Source of the DNA: Chloroflexi bacterium 54-19
GTDB lineage: Bacteria > Chloroflexota > Chloroflexia > Chloroheliales > Chloroheliaceae
DNA: 64,000 bases
NCBI GenBank assembly: GCA_001898225.1
Contig: MKTJ01000040.1
Coordinates: 1 to 64,000, forward strand
Direction of reading: 5' to 3'
Each line of letters begins with the position of its first letter. Positions within the stretch are counted from its first letter, which is position 1. A program made the translations under genes and the position numbers. Below are positions 1-8,642 of the stretch, piece after piece. Below the pieces are notes generated by a model. That model had not been told where the DNA came from and ran no database searches. It was given only the letters and a program-made list of their open reading frames with translations.

Positions 1-73
1 TTTCTCCTTCTAAAATGTGTAAAGTCGAGTTTAGAACATTTTAGAAAAATAAACGGAAGATTTTAAGGGAATT

Positions 74-1657
74 ATGAAGCAATTTTCGAAAATAGGGCCG
101 CTCCTGGTGATTTTAATGCTGGCCCTGGTCCTGGCAGCCTGTGGCGACGATACTGCGACCAGCCTGCCCCCGGCTACCACCAGGGTTACCACTGCCCCGG
201 AGGCGACCCCTACCGTGACCGCCAGCCCGCCTACCACGGCCCCCGCGACCACGGCCAGTACCACGAGTGCCGCAACAACCGGGGTTACCACCCAACCGGC
301 CACCACGGCCAGTACCACGACCGCGCCTGTGGCAACTCGTGACGAGACCACTCCAAAGGCGATTACCAGCCCGGTCCCGCCGACCACAACGGCCCCGGTG
401 GCTACTACCGCCCCGGCGACTACGAAGGCTCCCGCGTCTATCCGCCAGACCGATTGGCCGACCGTCCTGAAGAATGACCCTCAACTTAAGCAGGAGCCAT
501 CACCCGACTCTTACTACCCTTTCTTCGTTTCGGTTAAAGCCGACGCCGCCCTGGTGGGGTCGCCCGACCTGGACCATATTGTCTATGTAGACGTGGACAA
601 GGACGGCCAGGAAGAAGCGGCCATCCCGCTGATTTCGGGCGGGACCGCCGGGAACATCGGGTTCCTGCTTTATCACCAGGCCCAGCCCGCGCCTAAATTG
701 ACGGGCTGGCAGGAAGGCTACAAACAGGGGATTTCGGTGGTGGACGGCAAGCTGGTATCAACCGATGCCCTTTATAGCGGGTTTGAGCCAAATTGTTGCC
801 CCAGCGGCTACGAAACCCGCACTTACGGCATGAGTGGGAATGCCCTGGTGGTGATTTCGACCCGCTCAGATGGCTATCCCGAAGCCCAACCTCCGACCGT
901 AGACCAGTTCTATTCGTTACTGAACAACAAACAGTATGACGAAGCTTATAAATTGCTGTCGCCCAATTTCCAGAAGGCCAATCCCTACGCCGCCTGGGTC
1001 GCCGGGTACGCTACCTCCCAGGAGGTGAGTTCTCAGAGTGTAGCCGATGGCGCCGCGCCGAACACGGTCCACGTTAACCTCGAAACGACTGACTCCGGCA
1101 AAAGCGGGACAGTCGTCAGGCACTTTAGGGGCACCTGGACGCTGGTCTGGAGTCCTGAGCATGTGGGCTGGTTACTCGACACGGCAAAAATCCAGGAGGT
1201 GGCCGGGACGCCCGGATCGACCGCGAAGGTGATTTCGCTTTTCCAGCCGCTCCTGAAGCCTTTGAAGGACCAGTCGTTCATCCAGGTTTTGCTGCCAACC
1301 GCTATTGAGGGAGCCGAACCGGCCAAGCTTTATTCTTCTATCCAACAACTTGATAGCACTATCTATGTTATTCGGGTGGAATATACGCCCGACTGTAACG
1401 GGGCGAACGCCTGCGACTTTGGCACTTTGACCGGCCAACTCGCGGTCGCCGATACCACTCCTTTGACCGGGACGAAAGTGGCCCTGGCGAACGGGCGGAC
1501 CGGCTATTACCAGGACGCGCCTTGTGGGGCCAGTTGCGGGGAGGCGACTATTACCTGGGAACAGGGCCAGGTCCGCTATACCTTCGGGAGTAAGGCGACA
1601 GGGCAGGACGGCCTGGTCAAGATGGTCAATTCGGCGATTCTTAACGGCCCGATTTAG
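74..1657 (+). CDS. Thr/Pro/Ala-rich secreted lipoprotein, function unknown
   Basis: A 527-residue protein with a typical lipoprotein signal: a short basic start, a hydrophobic stretch and the lipobox LAAC, so Cys23 should be lipidated and the protein anchored to the outer face of the membrane. Residues about 25-125 are low-complexity Thr/Ala/Pro/Val with near-repeats at DNA level (two similar segments near 245 and 298). This is probably a flexible stalk. The rest is a globular region with paired cysteines (a CC near the middle, and several Cys near the end including one DAPCGASCG stretch) that I do not recognise. The ATG at 74 follows an AAGGGA ribosome site. The stop overlaps the tail of a small convergent gene. 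Secretion and anchoring are well supported; the function is not known. Confidence 0.8.
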   Translation: MKQFSKIGPLLVILMLALVLAACGDDTATSLPPATTRVTTAPEATPTVTASPPTTAPATTASTTSAATTGVTTQPATTASTTTAPVATRDETTPKAITSPVPPTTTAPVATTAPATTKAPASIRQTDWPTVLKNDPQLKQEPSPDSYYPFFVSVKADAALVGSPDLDHIVYVDVDKDGQEEAAIPLISGGTAGNIGFLLYHQAQPAPKLTGWQEGYKQGISVVDGKLVSTDALYSGFEPNCCPSGYETRTYGMSGNALVVISTRSDGYPEAQPPTVDQFYSLLNNKQYDEAYKLLSPNFQKANPYAAWVAGYATSQEVSSQSVADGAAPNTVHVNLETTDSGKSGTVVRHFRGTWTLVWSPEHVGWLLDTAKIQEVAGTPGSTAKVISLFQPLLKPLKDQSFIQVLLPTAIEGAEPAKLYSSIQQLDSTIYVIRVEYTPDCNGANACDFGTLTGQLAVADTTPLTGTKVALANGRTGYYQDAPCGASCGEATITWEQGQVRYTFGSKATGQDGLVKMVNSAILNGPI

Positions 1658-1830
1658 CCGGGCTGGTGGGGATTGGTGGTGGGCGCGCCGGGTAGGTGGC
1701 GCAGCCAGGCGTAATAGCGGTTGAGGGCGGGGTCACCGGGGAATTGCTCGGCCCGCCGGTAGACCCAGAGCAGCCAGAGCGCCCCCAGGACTAGCCCCCC
1801 TAAAAAGCCGCGACGGTAGCTCTTAAACAT
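1654..1830 (-). CDS. Small membrane protein (58 aa), hypothetical
   Basis: An open frame that reads MFKSYRRGFLGG at its start, then a hydrophobic segment of about 15 residues (LVLGALWLLWVY), then a polar tail ending PHQPG. The start codon lies inside the 3' end of the preceding 61-residue gene (8-bp overlap), typical of translational coupling. The stop overlaps the stop of the convergent lipoprotein gene by 4 bp. The compact fit between two genes and the amphipathic, single-pass layout support a real gene, but no family is recognised. Confidence 0.55.
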   Translation of the reverse strand: MFKSYRRGFLGGLVLGALWLLWVYRRAEQFPGDPALNRYYAWLRHLPGAPTTNPHQPG

Positions 1831-2008
1831 TTTTAGAAGTTGCTCCCTTTGTTCCGGTATATTTCAGGAGATGGCGCGGGCTGGGCGGCCACCAGCCCAA
1901 CAATTTCCCGGCCCAGGCCGCCAGGGCGACTCCGACCGGGAAGCCGAGCGAGCCGCCCCAGAGGGCCAGGGCAATTTTCAATAATTTGTCACGAGAAGTT
2001 CTGGACAT
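1823..2008 (-). CDS. Small hydrophobic protein (61 aa), hypothetical
   Basis: This frame encodes a basic start (MSRTSRDKLLK), then about 25 hydrophobic and small residues (IALALWGGSLGFPVGVALAAWAG) and a Trp/Pro-rich juxtamembrane tail. It is likely an inner-membrane protein with one or two short helices. It begins 9 bp after the stop of the SCO6745-like gene and overlaps the next small gene, so the three minus-strand genes probably form one operon. No strong ribosome site precedes it, which fits coupling to the upstream gene. Function unknown. Confidence 0.55.
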   Translation of the reverse strand: MSRTSRDKLLKIALALWGGSLGFPVGVALAAWAGKLLGWWPPSPRHLLKYTGTKGATSKNV

Positions 2009-2017
2009 AGGTTTTGA

Positions 2018-2911
2018 TTAGGCCGGGTTTGGTTTTGGGGCAGGACCGAAATTGAGGCCGCCTCGCGCGTATATCCGGTCGCTAAGCGCGCCCACCAGTT
2101 CGATTAAACGCTGGCTGTCCTCTATACCCAGGTTCTCGAAAGGTTGCACATCCAGCCGGTCGGTGTTAAGTTCGATCCGTTCACGGACTTCCCGCCCCTT
2201 CTCGGTCAGACCGCCTTCGTCCAGGAGACCGCGCTCAGTTAGCCGTTTTTCTCCGGACTGGACGTCCTCGACATCCCAGGCCCGGCTGCGGGTCAGGAAG
2301 TGAAGCGGGAGTTTGTGGCTGAAAGCGACCTGTAGCAAAATGGCCTCAACCGCGTCAATGCCTTCCGCGAGCAGGGTCGCGTTATGACCGTCGCCCCGGA
2401 ATTCGCGCAACAGGTTGACGCCGTGCCAGAGGGCGACAGAGGGTTCGTCCGGCCAGGGCATCGCGGCGTACCCGGCAAAGAGGGGGCGCCCCCGGACCGG
2501 CAGCCCGTGAGCGGCCTTCTTGACCAGGGGCAGGGCTTCCTCAATATTCGGACGGAGGTCTTCCTCGCCTTCGTTGGGGGCCAGCAGTCTTTGTAGGGCC
2601 TCGGTGACAGCCAGGTCGCGCTCCCGCAGGACCGCTTCGGGGGTAGCGGTTGGGATGGCCCACCCGGTATTGACCTGCTCTTTAACAAAGGCCGGGTTAA
2701 AGTTGTAGAAAAGAGCCGCGACCGCCTCGCCCGGCAGTTTGCCCAGCGGGGCCGAACGCGACAAGAAATAGCTTTGCCGTCCGCGCAGCCCTAGCGCCTT
2801 GAAGTGGGCGAACGCCTCGGAGGCGAAGTAAATCATGGCGGTAAACGGTTCGAAAGCGGCCTGGGCCTGGCGGGAGAGTTCTTCAAATGTCACCGGGTTG
2901 CTCCTTTGCAT
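2018..2911 (-). CDS. SCO6745/SalK-like family protein
   Basis: A 297-residue soluble, mainly helical protein that resembles the actinobacterial SCO6745 family (sometimes named SalK). The pattern of that family is visible: an N-terminal helix bundle, a conserved block around FASEAFAHFKALGLRGRQSYF, a central PLxAG-AAMPWPDEP segment, and a C-terminal winged-helix-like part (LTERGLLDEGGLTEKGREVR) that looks like a marker-less transcription-factor fold without an obvious DNA-binding partner. The biochemical role of the family is not established. It heads a minus-strand operon with two tiny membrane proteins. Assignment is from remembered sequence patterns, without a database search. Confidence 0.65.
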   Translation of the reverse strand: MQRSNPVTFEELSRQAQAAFEPFTAMIYFASEAFAHFKALGLRGRQSYFLSRSAPLGKLPGEAVAALFYNFNPAFVKEQVNTGWAIPTATPEAVLRERDLAVTEALQRLLAPNEGEEDLRPNIEEALPLVKKAAHGLPVRGRPLFAGYAAMPWPDEPSVALWHGVNLLREFRGDGHNATLLAEGIDAVEAILLQVAFSHKLPLHFLTRSRAWDVEDVQSGEKRLTERGLLDEGGLTEKGREVRERIELNTDRLDVQPFENLGIEDSQRLIELVGALSDRIYARGGLNFGPAPKPNPA

Positions 2912-3012
2912 TCGCTAATCTTTATCATCCTGCGTTAACTTGATTATAGTAGCATATTGTAAAAATTAGGAATCTTTCCGGCTTTTTACTTCAATTCTTC
3001 CCTTAGTCCGGC

Positions 3013-3041
3013 TTGTTACCACTTGTCGCAAGGGGTATAAT
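3013..3041 (+). promoter_or_regulatory. Sigma-70 type promoter for ispG
   Basis: TTGTTA (3013-3018), a 17-nt spacer and a perfect TATAAT (3036-3041). The predicted start of transcription near 3048 gives a leader of about 70 nt before the ispG ATG. Confidence 0.65.
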
Positions 3042-3120
3042 TAAGCTGGTGAAAAATGTAATTAACTGCTTTGAAGTATGAAATTGCGAGAATTCTTACC
3101 AGATTCTCGGAAAGGCCACG

Positions 3121-5343
3121 ATGAGTTTGCAGATAGAGCGCGTTGGAACGCTGGATAAAACCAGCCGCGGTCCCCAGGATTATAGCCAGTATACCCGCCT
3201 TCCCTACATCCCAGACCCCTACAGTTATACCCGCCGCCAGACCCTACCGGTCATGGTGGGTGACGTGGGCGTGGGCGGCGATAACCCGATTCGGGTCCAG
3301 TCGATGACCACTACCGACACCCTGGATACCGCCGGGACCGTCGCCGAGGCTATCCGGCTGGTTGAAACGGGTTGCGAAATCGTGCGGATTACTACCCCGA
3401 CCGCCAAAGACGCCGAGAACCTCAAAAATATCCGGGCCGAACTGGAACGCCAGGGCTATCTTCATGTCCCACTCGTCGCCGACATCCACTTTAATCCGAA
3501 CGCGGCCATGGAAGCGGCTAAATGGGCCGATAAGGTCCGTATCAACCCCGGCAACTTCGCCGACGCCAAAAAATTCGCCATTTTGGAATACACTTATGAC
3601 GAGTACCAGCGCGAACTCGAACGCATCGAGCAAAAGTTTAAACCGCTCCTGCTGCGCTGTAAGGAACTGGGTCGCTCCATCCGTATCGGCACCAACCACG
3701 GTTCTCTCTCCGACCGCATCATGAACTACTATGGCGATACCCCTGAAGGCATGGTCGAATCGGCCATGGAATTCGCCCTGATTGCCGAGAAATACGGCTT
3801 CAAAGACCTGATTTTTTCCATGAAGGCTTCCAACCCGAAGGTTATGATACAGGCTTACCGCTTGCTGGCGGCCCGGCTCGACGCCCTCGGCATGAATTAC
3901 CCCTTCCACCTGGGTGTGACCGAGGCCGGAAACGGGGAGGATGGCCGGATTAAGAGCGCGATTGGTATCGGCTCGTTATTGGAAGACGGTATCGGTGATA
4001 CCATCCGGGTTTCCCTGACCGAAGACCCTGAACACGAAATCCCGGTCGCTTTGCGGTTGGCCCGGCGCTATACCCCGGTGGAGGCCCGCCTTCTCGAAAA
4101 AGCCGCTATTGCCGACGCTACTCCGGTCCCGGTCGCGACCGAATGGCCGGAAGTAGCCGCCGACGCCCCGGTCTTGCCCGATGCCCGCCAGCCCTATCAC
4201 TTCAGCAAGCCCGAAACCTTCACGATTCAAATCGGCACCAGCCACGTGGGCGGCGAAAACGTACCCCAGGTAAGCGCCGACCTGGCCGGGTTCCCGGCGG
4301 AAATGGCCGGAACGCCTAAAGGCGCGGGCCGTTCGTTGCCGGTCCTGGGGGCTAAACCGAAAGGTGCACCCACTCGTCCCGATTTCTTCGAAGCTAAGGT
4401 TGGAACAATCCTGCCGGAGAACCGGGCCGCCCGCTCCGAGCCTTTGAACGTCCTTCTGAACGTCGAAGGTGGCAACTTACCCGCAACTGACGGTTCGCAG
4501 CCTGATGGCTTCATCGTCAACATTTCGACGCCCTTCGCGGATTACAGTGAGGGTTTAACCCAGGTCCTCGACCATGCTACAGAAGCGGGTCTGGCCGTGC
4601 TGGTCCGGGCCAACGCGCCTTTCGCGGACGACCGGGCCGAACTGGATGCCGCCGCTCATCACTCCTACCCTGCCGTCGATTTGCTTATGGAAGCGGCCCG
4701 GTTAGCCGTGGAAAAAGGCTTTGAAAAGCTGGTCCTGGCCCTCTCGGCCCGGACGGTTGCCTATACCCTCCGCTCTAACCGGTTGCTGGCGACTCGGCTG
4801 CACGAGGCCGGGTATAAATTCCCGGTCCAGGTTATCGCCCCGGAAATTGACCCTTCCGCCGACCTCGACGAGCATTTTATCAATGCAGCGGTGGCAACGG
4901 GTGCGCTCCTGACCGACGGCATCGGCACCGTGTTGAAAATCGCCAATCACGACCGGGGCAACCTGAAAGCGGCCCCGGCGGTCCAGCTTGCCTACAATAT
5001 TTTGCAGGCTGCCGGGGCGCGCAGCTCGAAGGCCGAGTTTATCGCCTGCCCTTCCTGCGGGCGAACCCTCTTTAACCTCCAGGAGACGACCGAACGGATT
5101 AAAGCCCGCACCGGCCACCTGGTCGGGGTTAAAATCGCTGTCATGGGTTGTATCGTGAACGGCCTGGGCGAACTGGCCGACGCCGATTTTGGCTACATGG
5201 GTGGCGCGCCGGGTAAGGTCAACCTGTTTGTCGGCAAGGAATGTCTCGAAAAGGGCGTGCCGACCGAGCAAGCGGTGGACCGCCTGGTAGACCTGATTAA
5301 GTCGCACGGTCGTTGGATTGAGCCGGAAGCCGAAGAAAATTAG
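3121..5343 (+). CDS. ispG: 4-hydroxy-3-methylbut-2-enyl diphosphate synthase IspG, long (inserted-domain) form
   Basis: IspG (GcpE) makes HMBPP from methylerythritol cyclodiphosphate in the non-mevalonate isoprenoid pathway, using a [4Fe-4S] cluster. The N-terminal TIM barrel (about residues 30-300) carries the family block NPIRVQSMTTTDT. The cluster ligands lie in the C-terminal domain: Cys643 and Cys646 (CPSC), Cys677 (MGCIVNG) and Glu684. At 740 residues it is far longer than the roughly 350-400-residue E. coli type. The extra 300 or so residues between barrel and cluster domain match the layout of the inserted-domain form known from plants and Chlamydia. The linker (about 345-440) is low in conservation. 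ATG follows GGAAAGG. A bidirectional terminator follows the stop. Confidence 0.95.
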   Translation: MSLQIERVGTLDKTSRGPQDYSQYTRLPYIPDPYSYTRRQTLPVMVGDVGVGGDNPIRVQSMTTTDTLDTAGTVAEAIRLVETGCEIVRITTPTAKDAENLKNIRAELERQGYLHVPLVADIHFNPNAAMEAAKWADKVRINPGNFADAKKFAILEYTYDEYQRELERIEQKFKPLLLRCKELGRSIRIGTNHGSLSDRIMNYYGDTPEGMVESAMEFALIAEKYGFKDLIFSMKASNPKVMIQAYRLLAARLDALGMNYPFHLGVTEAGNGEDGRIKSAIGIGSLLEDGIGDTIRVSLTEDPEHEIPVALRLARRYTPVEARLLEKAAIADATPVPVATEWPEVAADAPVLPDARQPYHFSKPETFTIQIGTSHVGGENVPQVSADLAGFPAEMAGTPKGAGRSLPVLGAKPKGAPTRPDFFEAKVGTILPENRAARSEPLNVLLNVEGGNLPATDGSQPDGFIVNISTPFADYSEGLTQVLDHATEAGLAVLVRANAPFADDRAELDAAAHHSYPAVDLLMEAARLAVEKGFEKLVLALSARTVAYTLRSNRLLATRLHEAGYKFPVQVIAPEIDPSADLDEHFINAAVATGALLTDGIGTVLKIANHDRGNLKAAPAVQLAYNILQAAGARSSKAEFIACPSCGRTLFNLQETTERIKARTGHLVGVKIAVMGCIVNGLGELADADFGYMGGAPGKVNLFVGKECLEKGVPTEQAVDRLVDLIKSHGRWIEPEAEEN

Positions 5344-5389
5344 CACTGGAATACATCAACCAAAATTAAGATAAGCAGAGGTTGAGTTC

Positions 5390-5415
5390 AAAAAAGGGCC
5401 AAACGGCCCTTTTTT
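5390..5415. terminator. Bidirectional rho-independent terminator
   Basis: Perfect 11-bp stem (5390-5400 with 5405-5415), loop AAAC, with A-tract and T-tract on either side. It lies between the convergent ispG and lipoprotein genes and can serve both. Confidence 0.9.
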
Positions 5416-5427
5416 GATGCTTCTATT

Positions 5428-6513
5428 CTAGCGGGTAAACGTGCCGCTATAGACGAAATTGGCGCTTGTATCGAGCGTTTTGGCTTCAAAAAGCTGGGGT
5501 GGGTTGGCGTTCATGAAATCAATAAAACGCTGCATGTCGGCCTGCCCTCCGGCCCCGGCCCAGCGCGGCACCTGCATCTGCCCTTTGTCTTTGAGGGCCG
5601 CCGCGATAACGGCGCTGGAGATTACCTGGTGGTCGAAGACCAGCGCGGCGTATTTGCCCAGGTTAGCCCGGCTGTATTCAAAGATTTTAGAGTTGGGCCG
5701 CAGGTCGAAACTCAGGACCGGAATAGCCCCGGTGAGATTGTTGGCGCTTCCCTTGAACGAGATAAAATCGTGGTTGTCGGCGACGGTCTGGTAGGTGGTC
5801 ATATTTTTGAGGGTCAGGCCGCCCAGCGCAGGGCTGGCGCTTGTAGCGATGATGGTGCCGTCATCCAGGCTTTTGCTGCCCGCTCCGACCATTTCCAGTT
5901 TACCAACGCTGGCAAGCGGCAAGACCTTTTCGGAGCTAACCCCCTTTGGGAGCAGGGCAAAAATCTGGTCGTCGCCCAGGGCAAAGACCAGCAGACCGCT
6001 GGCGATTTGCGATTGCTGGATGGCCCGATTAAAGAGCATCTGGGCGGCTTCTTTTGCGCCCCCGGCTTTTATATCCACGCTAACCCGTTCCAGGTTGAGG
6101 GCGTAAGCCTGGTAGCTCCCGGCAGCGGCGGCCTGGGCTTCGGCCACAAACGGCACCGGAGAAATGGTGGCGTCCTTCCCGACCTTCGCTTTCAGCCGGT
6201 CGGAACTGCTATCTTTTACCAGCAGATACCAGCGATTGCTCTCGGTCCAGGAGGCCCAAGCCGGGAAATCAGGGCGACTTTTGACCACGGCCTGGGAAGC
6301 TTGTTCGGCTTCGTCGGCGTATTTGAAGTCTGTCCAGGCCAGGTAAGCCGGGGCCGAATCGGGCGCGGGGATGGCCGTAGGCGCGGCGGTCGGGCTGACG
6401 GTAGCGGTGGTAGTTGCTTCCCCACCGCAAGCCGCCAGGGTTACCATGCACACCAGCAAAAGCGCCAGTAAAAGGCTGATTTTCAAACTTTTCGAGGAAG
6501 GATTTCCAACCAT
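5428..6513 (-). CDS. Secreted lipoprotein, function unknown
   Basis: 361 residues. The N-terminus has a basic stretch, a Leu-rich hydrophobic core and the lipobox TLAAC (Cys29), followed by a short Thr/Ala/Pro linker (residues 31-52). The mature part is a mixed alpha/beta domain with no motif I recognise; it contains two halves of similar hydrophobic pattern (a segment ending near residue 230 and one near 340) that could be a duplicated fold. It is transcribed convergently to ispG with a shared terminator, and divergently from the iron transporter gene. Export is clear, function unknown. Confidence 0.75.
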   Translation of the reverse strand: MVGNPSSKSLKISLLLALLLVCMVTLAACGGEATTTATVSPTAAPTAIPAPDSAPAYLAWTDFKYADEAEQASQAVVKSRPDFPAWASWTESNRWYLLVKDSSSDRLKAKVGKDATISPVPFVAEAQAAAAGSYQAYALNLERVSVDIKAGGAKEAAQMLFNRAIQQSQIASGLLVFALGDDQIFALLPKGVSSEKVLPLASVGKLEMVGAGSKSLDDGTIIATSASPALGGLTLKNMTTYQTVADNHDFISFKGSANNLTGAIPVLSFDLRPNSKIFEYSRANLGKYAALVFDHQVISSAVIAAALKDKGQMQVPRWAGAGGQADMQRFIDFMNANPPQLFEAKTLDTSANFVYSGTFTR

Positions 6514-6817
6514 TTTTACGCCCTGTTTTAGCCGTTTGGGAATATCGTTCTTTACATAAAAAGATTAGCACAAACCGGGGGCTAATTCAATCCCCCGTTC
6601 ATCCTATGCAGAGTGTTTAGTGGTTTTTATGGTCCGGACTGTAAGCTGTGAACGTGCTGACAGGTCGAATTTTACGGAGTAATAAGTTAAGTGTAACGGA
6701 AACCTTTTGTTTTGGTGCTAAAATTGGGTAAAGTATATATTTTTATTATTTATAATTCTGTTCGGGTGGATACTGTTAAACCCCAAAAGAGGCATGGATA
6801 GAAAGTGAGCGCGAAAG
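6514..6817. other. Divergent intergenic region, 304 bp
   Basis: AT-rich in its right half (about 6700-6770, with TATAAT at 6751 but no well-spaced -35). It must hold the promoters of the lipoprotein and the iron transporter. I see no gene and no clear operator; an Fe-responsive site was looked for and not found by eye. Confidence 0.4.
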
Positions 6818-7957
6818 ATGGCCGGTCAGAAGAAGGATAACGCAAAACGCTACCTCGCAAACTGGGAGGACGAACGAAACGGCGCGGCCCTTTATTTCAA
6901 GTTATCTGAGGTAGAGAAAAACCCACAGCTCAAGGAAATTTACCGGCGCATGGGTGAGGCCGAGGAAAGACACTCGGCCTTCTGGGAAGCTAAAATGCGC
7001 CGGAGCGGCCAGGCAGTCCCGGCAAAACCTCGCCTGACCTTTCGGACTCGCCTGCTCGGTTGGCTGGCCGGGCGGTTCGGGCCGCAATTTGTTTTGCCCA
7101 CCATTTCAACCCTGGAGCAAATGGATACCACCAGTTACGATAGCCAGCCCGATGCCGCCGGGGCCGGTTTGCCTGCCCAGGAGCAGTCCCATGCCCGGTT
7201 GCTGGCCGCGATTACCGGCGGTTCCAAAAGCAGCGGGGTTGAGGGCAGCACCCTGGCTCAACTGGAAGGGCGCCACCGCACGACCGGGGGGAACGCCCTG
7301 CGCGCCGCCGTCCTGGGGGCGGACGATGGCCTGGTCTCCAACCTGAGCCTGGTGATGGGCGTGGCTGGGGCCGACCTTGCGGGCAAAGCGGTCCTGATAA
7401 CGGGGCTGGCTGGGCTGCTGGCCGGGGCTTGCTCGATGGCCCTGGGGGAGTGGCTTTCGGTCCAGAGCGCCAGGGAATTCTACCAGCGCCAGATTGCCGT
7501 CGAAAAAGAGGAAATCCTGGAAGTGCCCGACGAGGAAGCCGAAGAACTGGCCTTGATTTACCAGGCCAAGGGTTTGCCCGCCGACGAAGCGGCCAGCCTG
7601 GCCCAACGGCTAATCGGTGACAAGGCGAACGCCCTCGATACTCTCTCGCGAGAGGAACTGGGCATCGACCCGCGGGAGTTAGGCGGTTCGCCCTGGGCGG
7701 CAGGCGCGACTTCCTTCATGCTTTTCGCGGTTGGGGCTATCTTCCCGGTATTTCCTTACTTTTTCACCTCAGGCTGGCTCGCGGTCGGTCTTAGCCTGCT
7801 TTTAAGCGCGTTCGCCCTGTTTGGTATCGGGGCCGGAATAACCCTTCTGACCGGGCGCGGCCTCCTTTACTCAGGCGTCCGCCAGGTCATCTTTGGCTTG
7901 CTGGCGGCGGCTATTACCTTCGGCATTGGCCGTTTGATTGGCGTAGCGGTTAGCTGA
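6818..7957 (+). CDS. Membrane-bound ferritin/VIT-family iron (Mn) transporter, MbfA-like
   Basis: 379 residues in two parts. Residues 1-160 form a ferritin/rubrerythrin-like helical domain with metal-ligand-type motifs (WEDERNGAALY, then GEAEERHSAFWEAKM, then EQSHARLL: repeated E...ExxH patterns). Residues 165-379 are a VIT1/CCC1 transporter with the family blocks GADDGLVSNLSLVMGV and SMALGEWLSV, about five membrane helices and a cytoplasmic acidic helix (VEKEEILEVPDEEAEEL). Proteins of this architecture (MbfA of Agrobacterium/Bradyrhizobium) export iron and protect against peroxide. The same role is inferred here: cytoplasmic iron sensing or oxidation coupled to export. The last 87 bp overlap the convergent DUF6194 gene. 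Confidence 0.88.
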   Translation: MAGQKKDNAKRYLANWEDERNGAALYFKLSEVEKNPQLKEIYRRMGEAEERHSAFWEAKMRRSGQAVPAKPRLTFRTRLLGWLAGRFGPQFVLPTISTLEQMDTTSYDSQPDAAGAGLPAQEQSHARLLAAITGGSKSSGVEGSTLAQLEGRHRTTGGNALRAAVLGADDGLVSNLSLVMGVAGADLAGKAVLITGLAGLLAGACSMALGEWLSVQSAREFYQRQIAVEKEEILEVPDEEAEELALIYQAKGLPADEAASLAQRLIGDKANALDTLSREELGIDPRELGGSPWAAGATSFMLFAVGAIFPVFPYFFTSGWLAVGLSLLLSAFALFGIGAGITLLTGRGLLYSGVRQVIFGLLAAAITFGIGRLIGVAVS

Positions 7958-8359
7958 TAGCGCGTAGGCTTCGGCCAGGAGCGGCTTCACCCGGTTTTCA
8001 AAGGTTTCGCGGCTCGGATTCAGGATGCTAACCCAGTACATCCGGCCATAAACCGGGTGGGGCAAAAGCGTATCAAGGGCTGCATAGTTGTAACCGGGTA
8101 GCGGCCCGTCTTCGGCCTTTTTAGCCGGTAGTGGGCCGAACAGCGACACGAACGTAGCCTTGCCAGGGCCAATATTCAGCCGGAAGACGCCGGGCCGGTT
8201 CAGGTCCGAAAATGTGTCGTTAAAATCGCTCGTGACGAGGGTAGCGAAAGGGAACATCTTTTTGGGATCGTTCATAAAGAAAGTGTCACCGTTGGCGCTG
8301 ATGGCCTCTACATTCTCAAACGCCCCGGTTATGTACTCGATAATTTCGGTCTCGTTCAT
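7871..8359 (-). CDS. DUF6194 family protein
   Basis: 162 residues. It matches the pattern of DUF6194: an N-terminal helix (IIEYITGAFENVEAI), the block GDTFFMNDPKKMFPFATLVT, the RPGVFRLNIGPGK stretch, the LLPHPVYGRMYWVSILNP block and a C-terminal helix LLAEAYALSANRY. The family is small, soluble and uncharacterised. The final 30 or so residues are charged and low complexity, and this tail alone covers the 87-bp overlap with the iron transporter gene, so a frame extension past an ancestral stop is likely. ATG follows AAAGGAAACAGG. Confidence 0.8.
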   Translation of the reverse strand: MNETEIIEYITGAFENVEAISANGDTFFMNDPKKMFPFATLVTSDFNDTFSDLNRPGVFRLNIGPGKATFVSLFGPLPAKKAEDGPLPGYNYAALDTLLPHPVYGRMYWVSILNPSRETFENRVKPLLAEAYALSANRYANQTANAEGNSRRQQAKDDLADA

Positions 8360-8550
8360 TACGCCTGTTTCCTTTCATAACTCAATAGACCCGGTTTTCA
8401 ACAGAGATTCCGGCTCAAAGCAAAATTTAATCTTCAAACTCGTAGTTTTCTTTTACGGGCCTATTGTACAACTCGAATGCAATAGTGGAGGGTTCTTTCT
8501 GGGGCCTGTTTCCTTTTGACTTGCATTAACCAAGCCAGTTAAGGTAAAAA

Positions 8551-8596
8551 GTAAGAAGTTTTTACTAAAATAAAACCGGAAGTAAGATAAACTTAC
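8551..8596. promoter_or_regulatory. Pair of GTAAG...(C/T)TTAC dyads upstream of the MerR gene
   Basis: Two similar 15-bp dyads, GTAAGAAGTTTTTAC (8551-8565) and GTAAGATAAACTTAC (8582-8596), start 31 bp apart, close to three helical turns. They lie 47-92 bp before the start of the tandem MerR gene. An autoregulatory operator is an inference; MerR proteins usually bind dyads inside a long promoter spacer, and no clear promoter was found around these. Confidence 0.35.
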
Positions 8597-8642
8597 TAAA
8601 TCCTGGGAGGGGTAACTCTCTTAAAGCAGGTAAGGGTTTTAC

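Noticed and set aside
3244-3909. 221-codon minus-strand frame within ispG
   Set aside because: Antisense shadow of the IspG barrel; no independent support.
5629-6471. 280-codon plus-strand frame across the lipoprotein
   Set aside because: It is the antisense of 5428-6513, whose signal peptide and lipobox are unambiguous; the antisense translation is Gly/Arg-rich with no family pattern.
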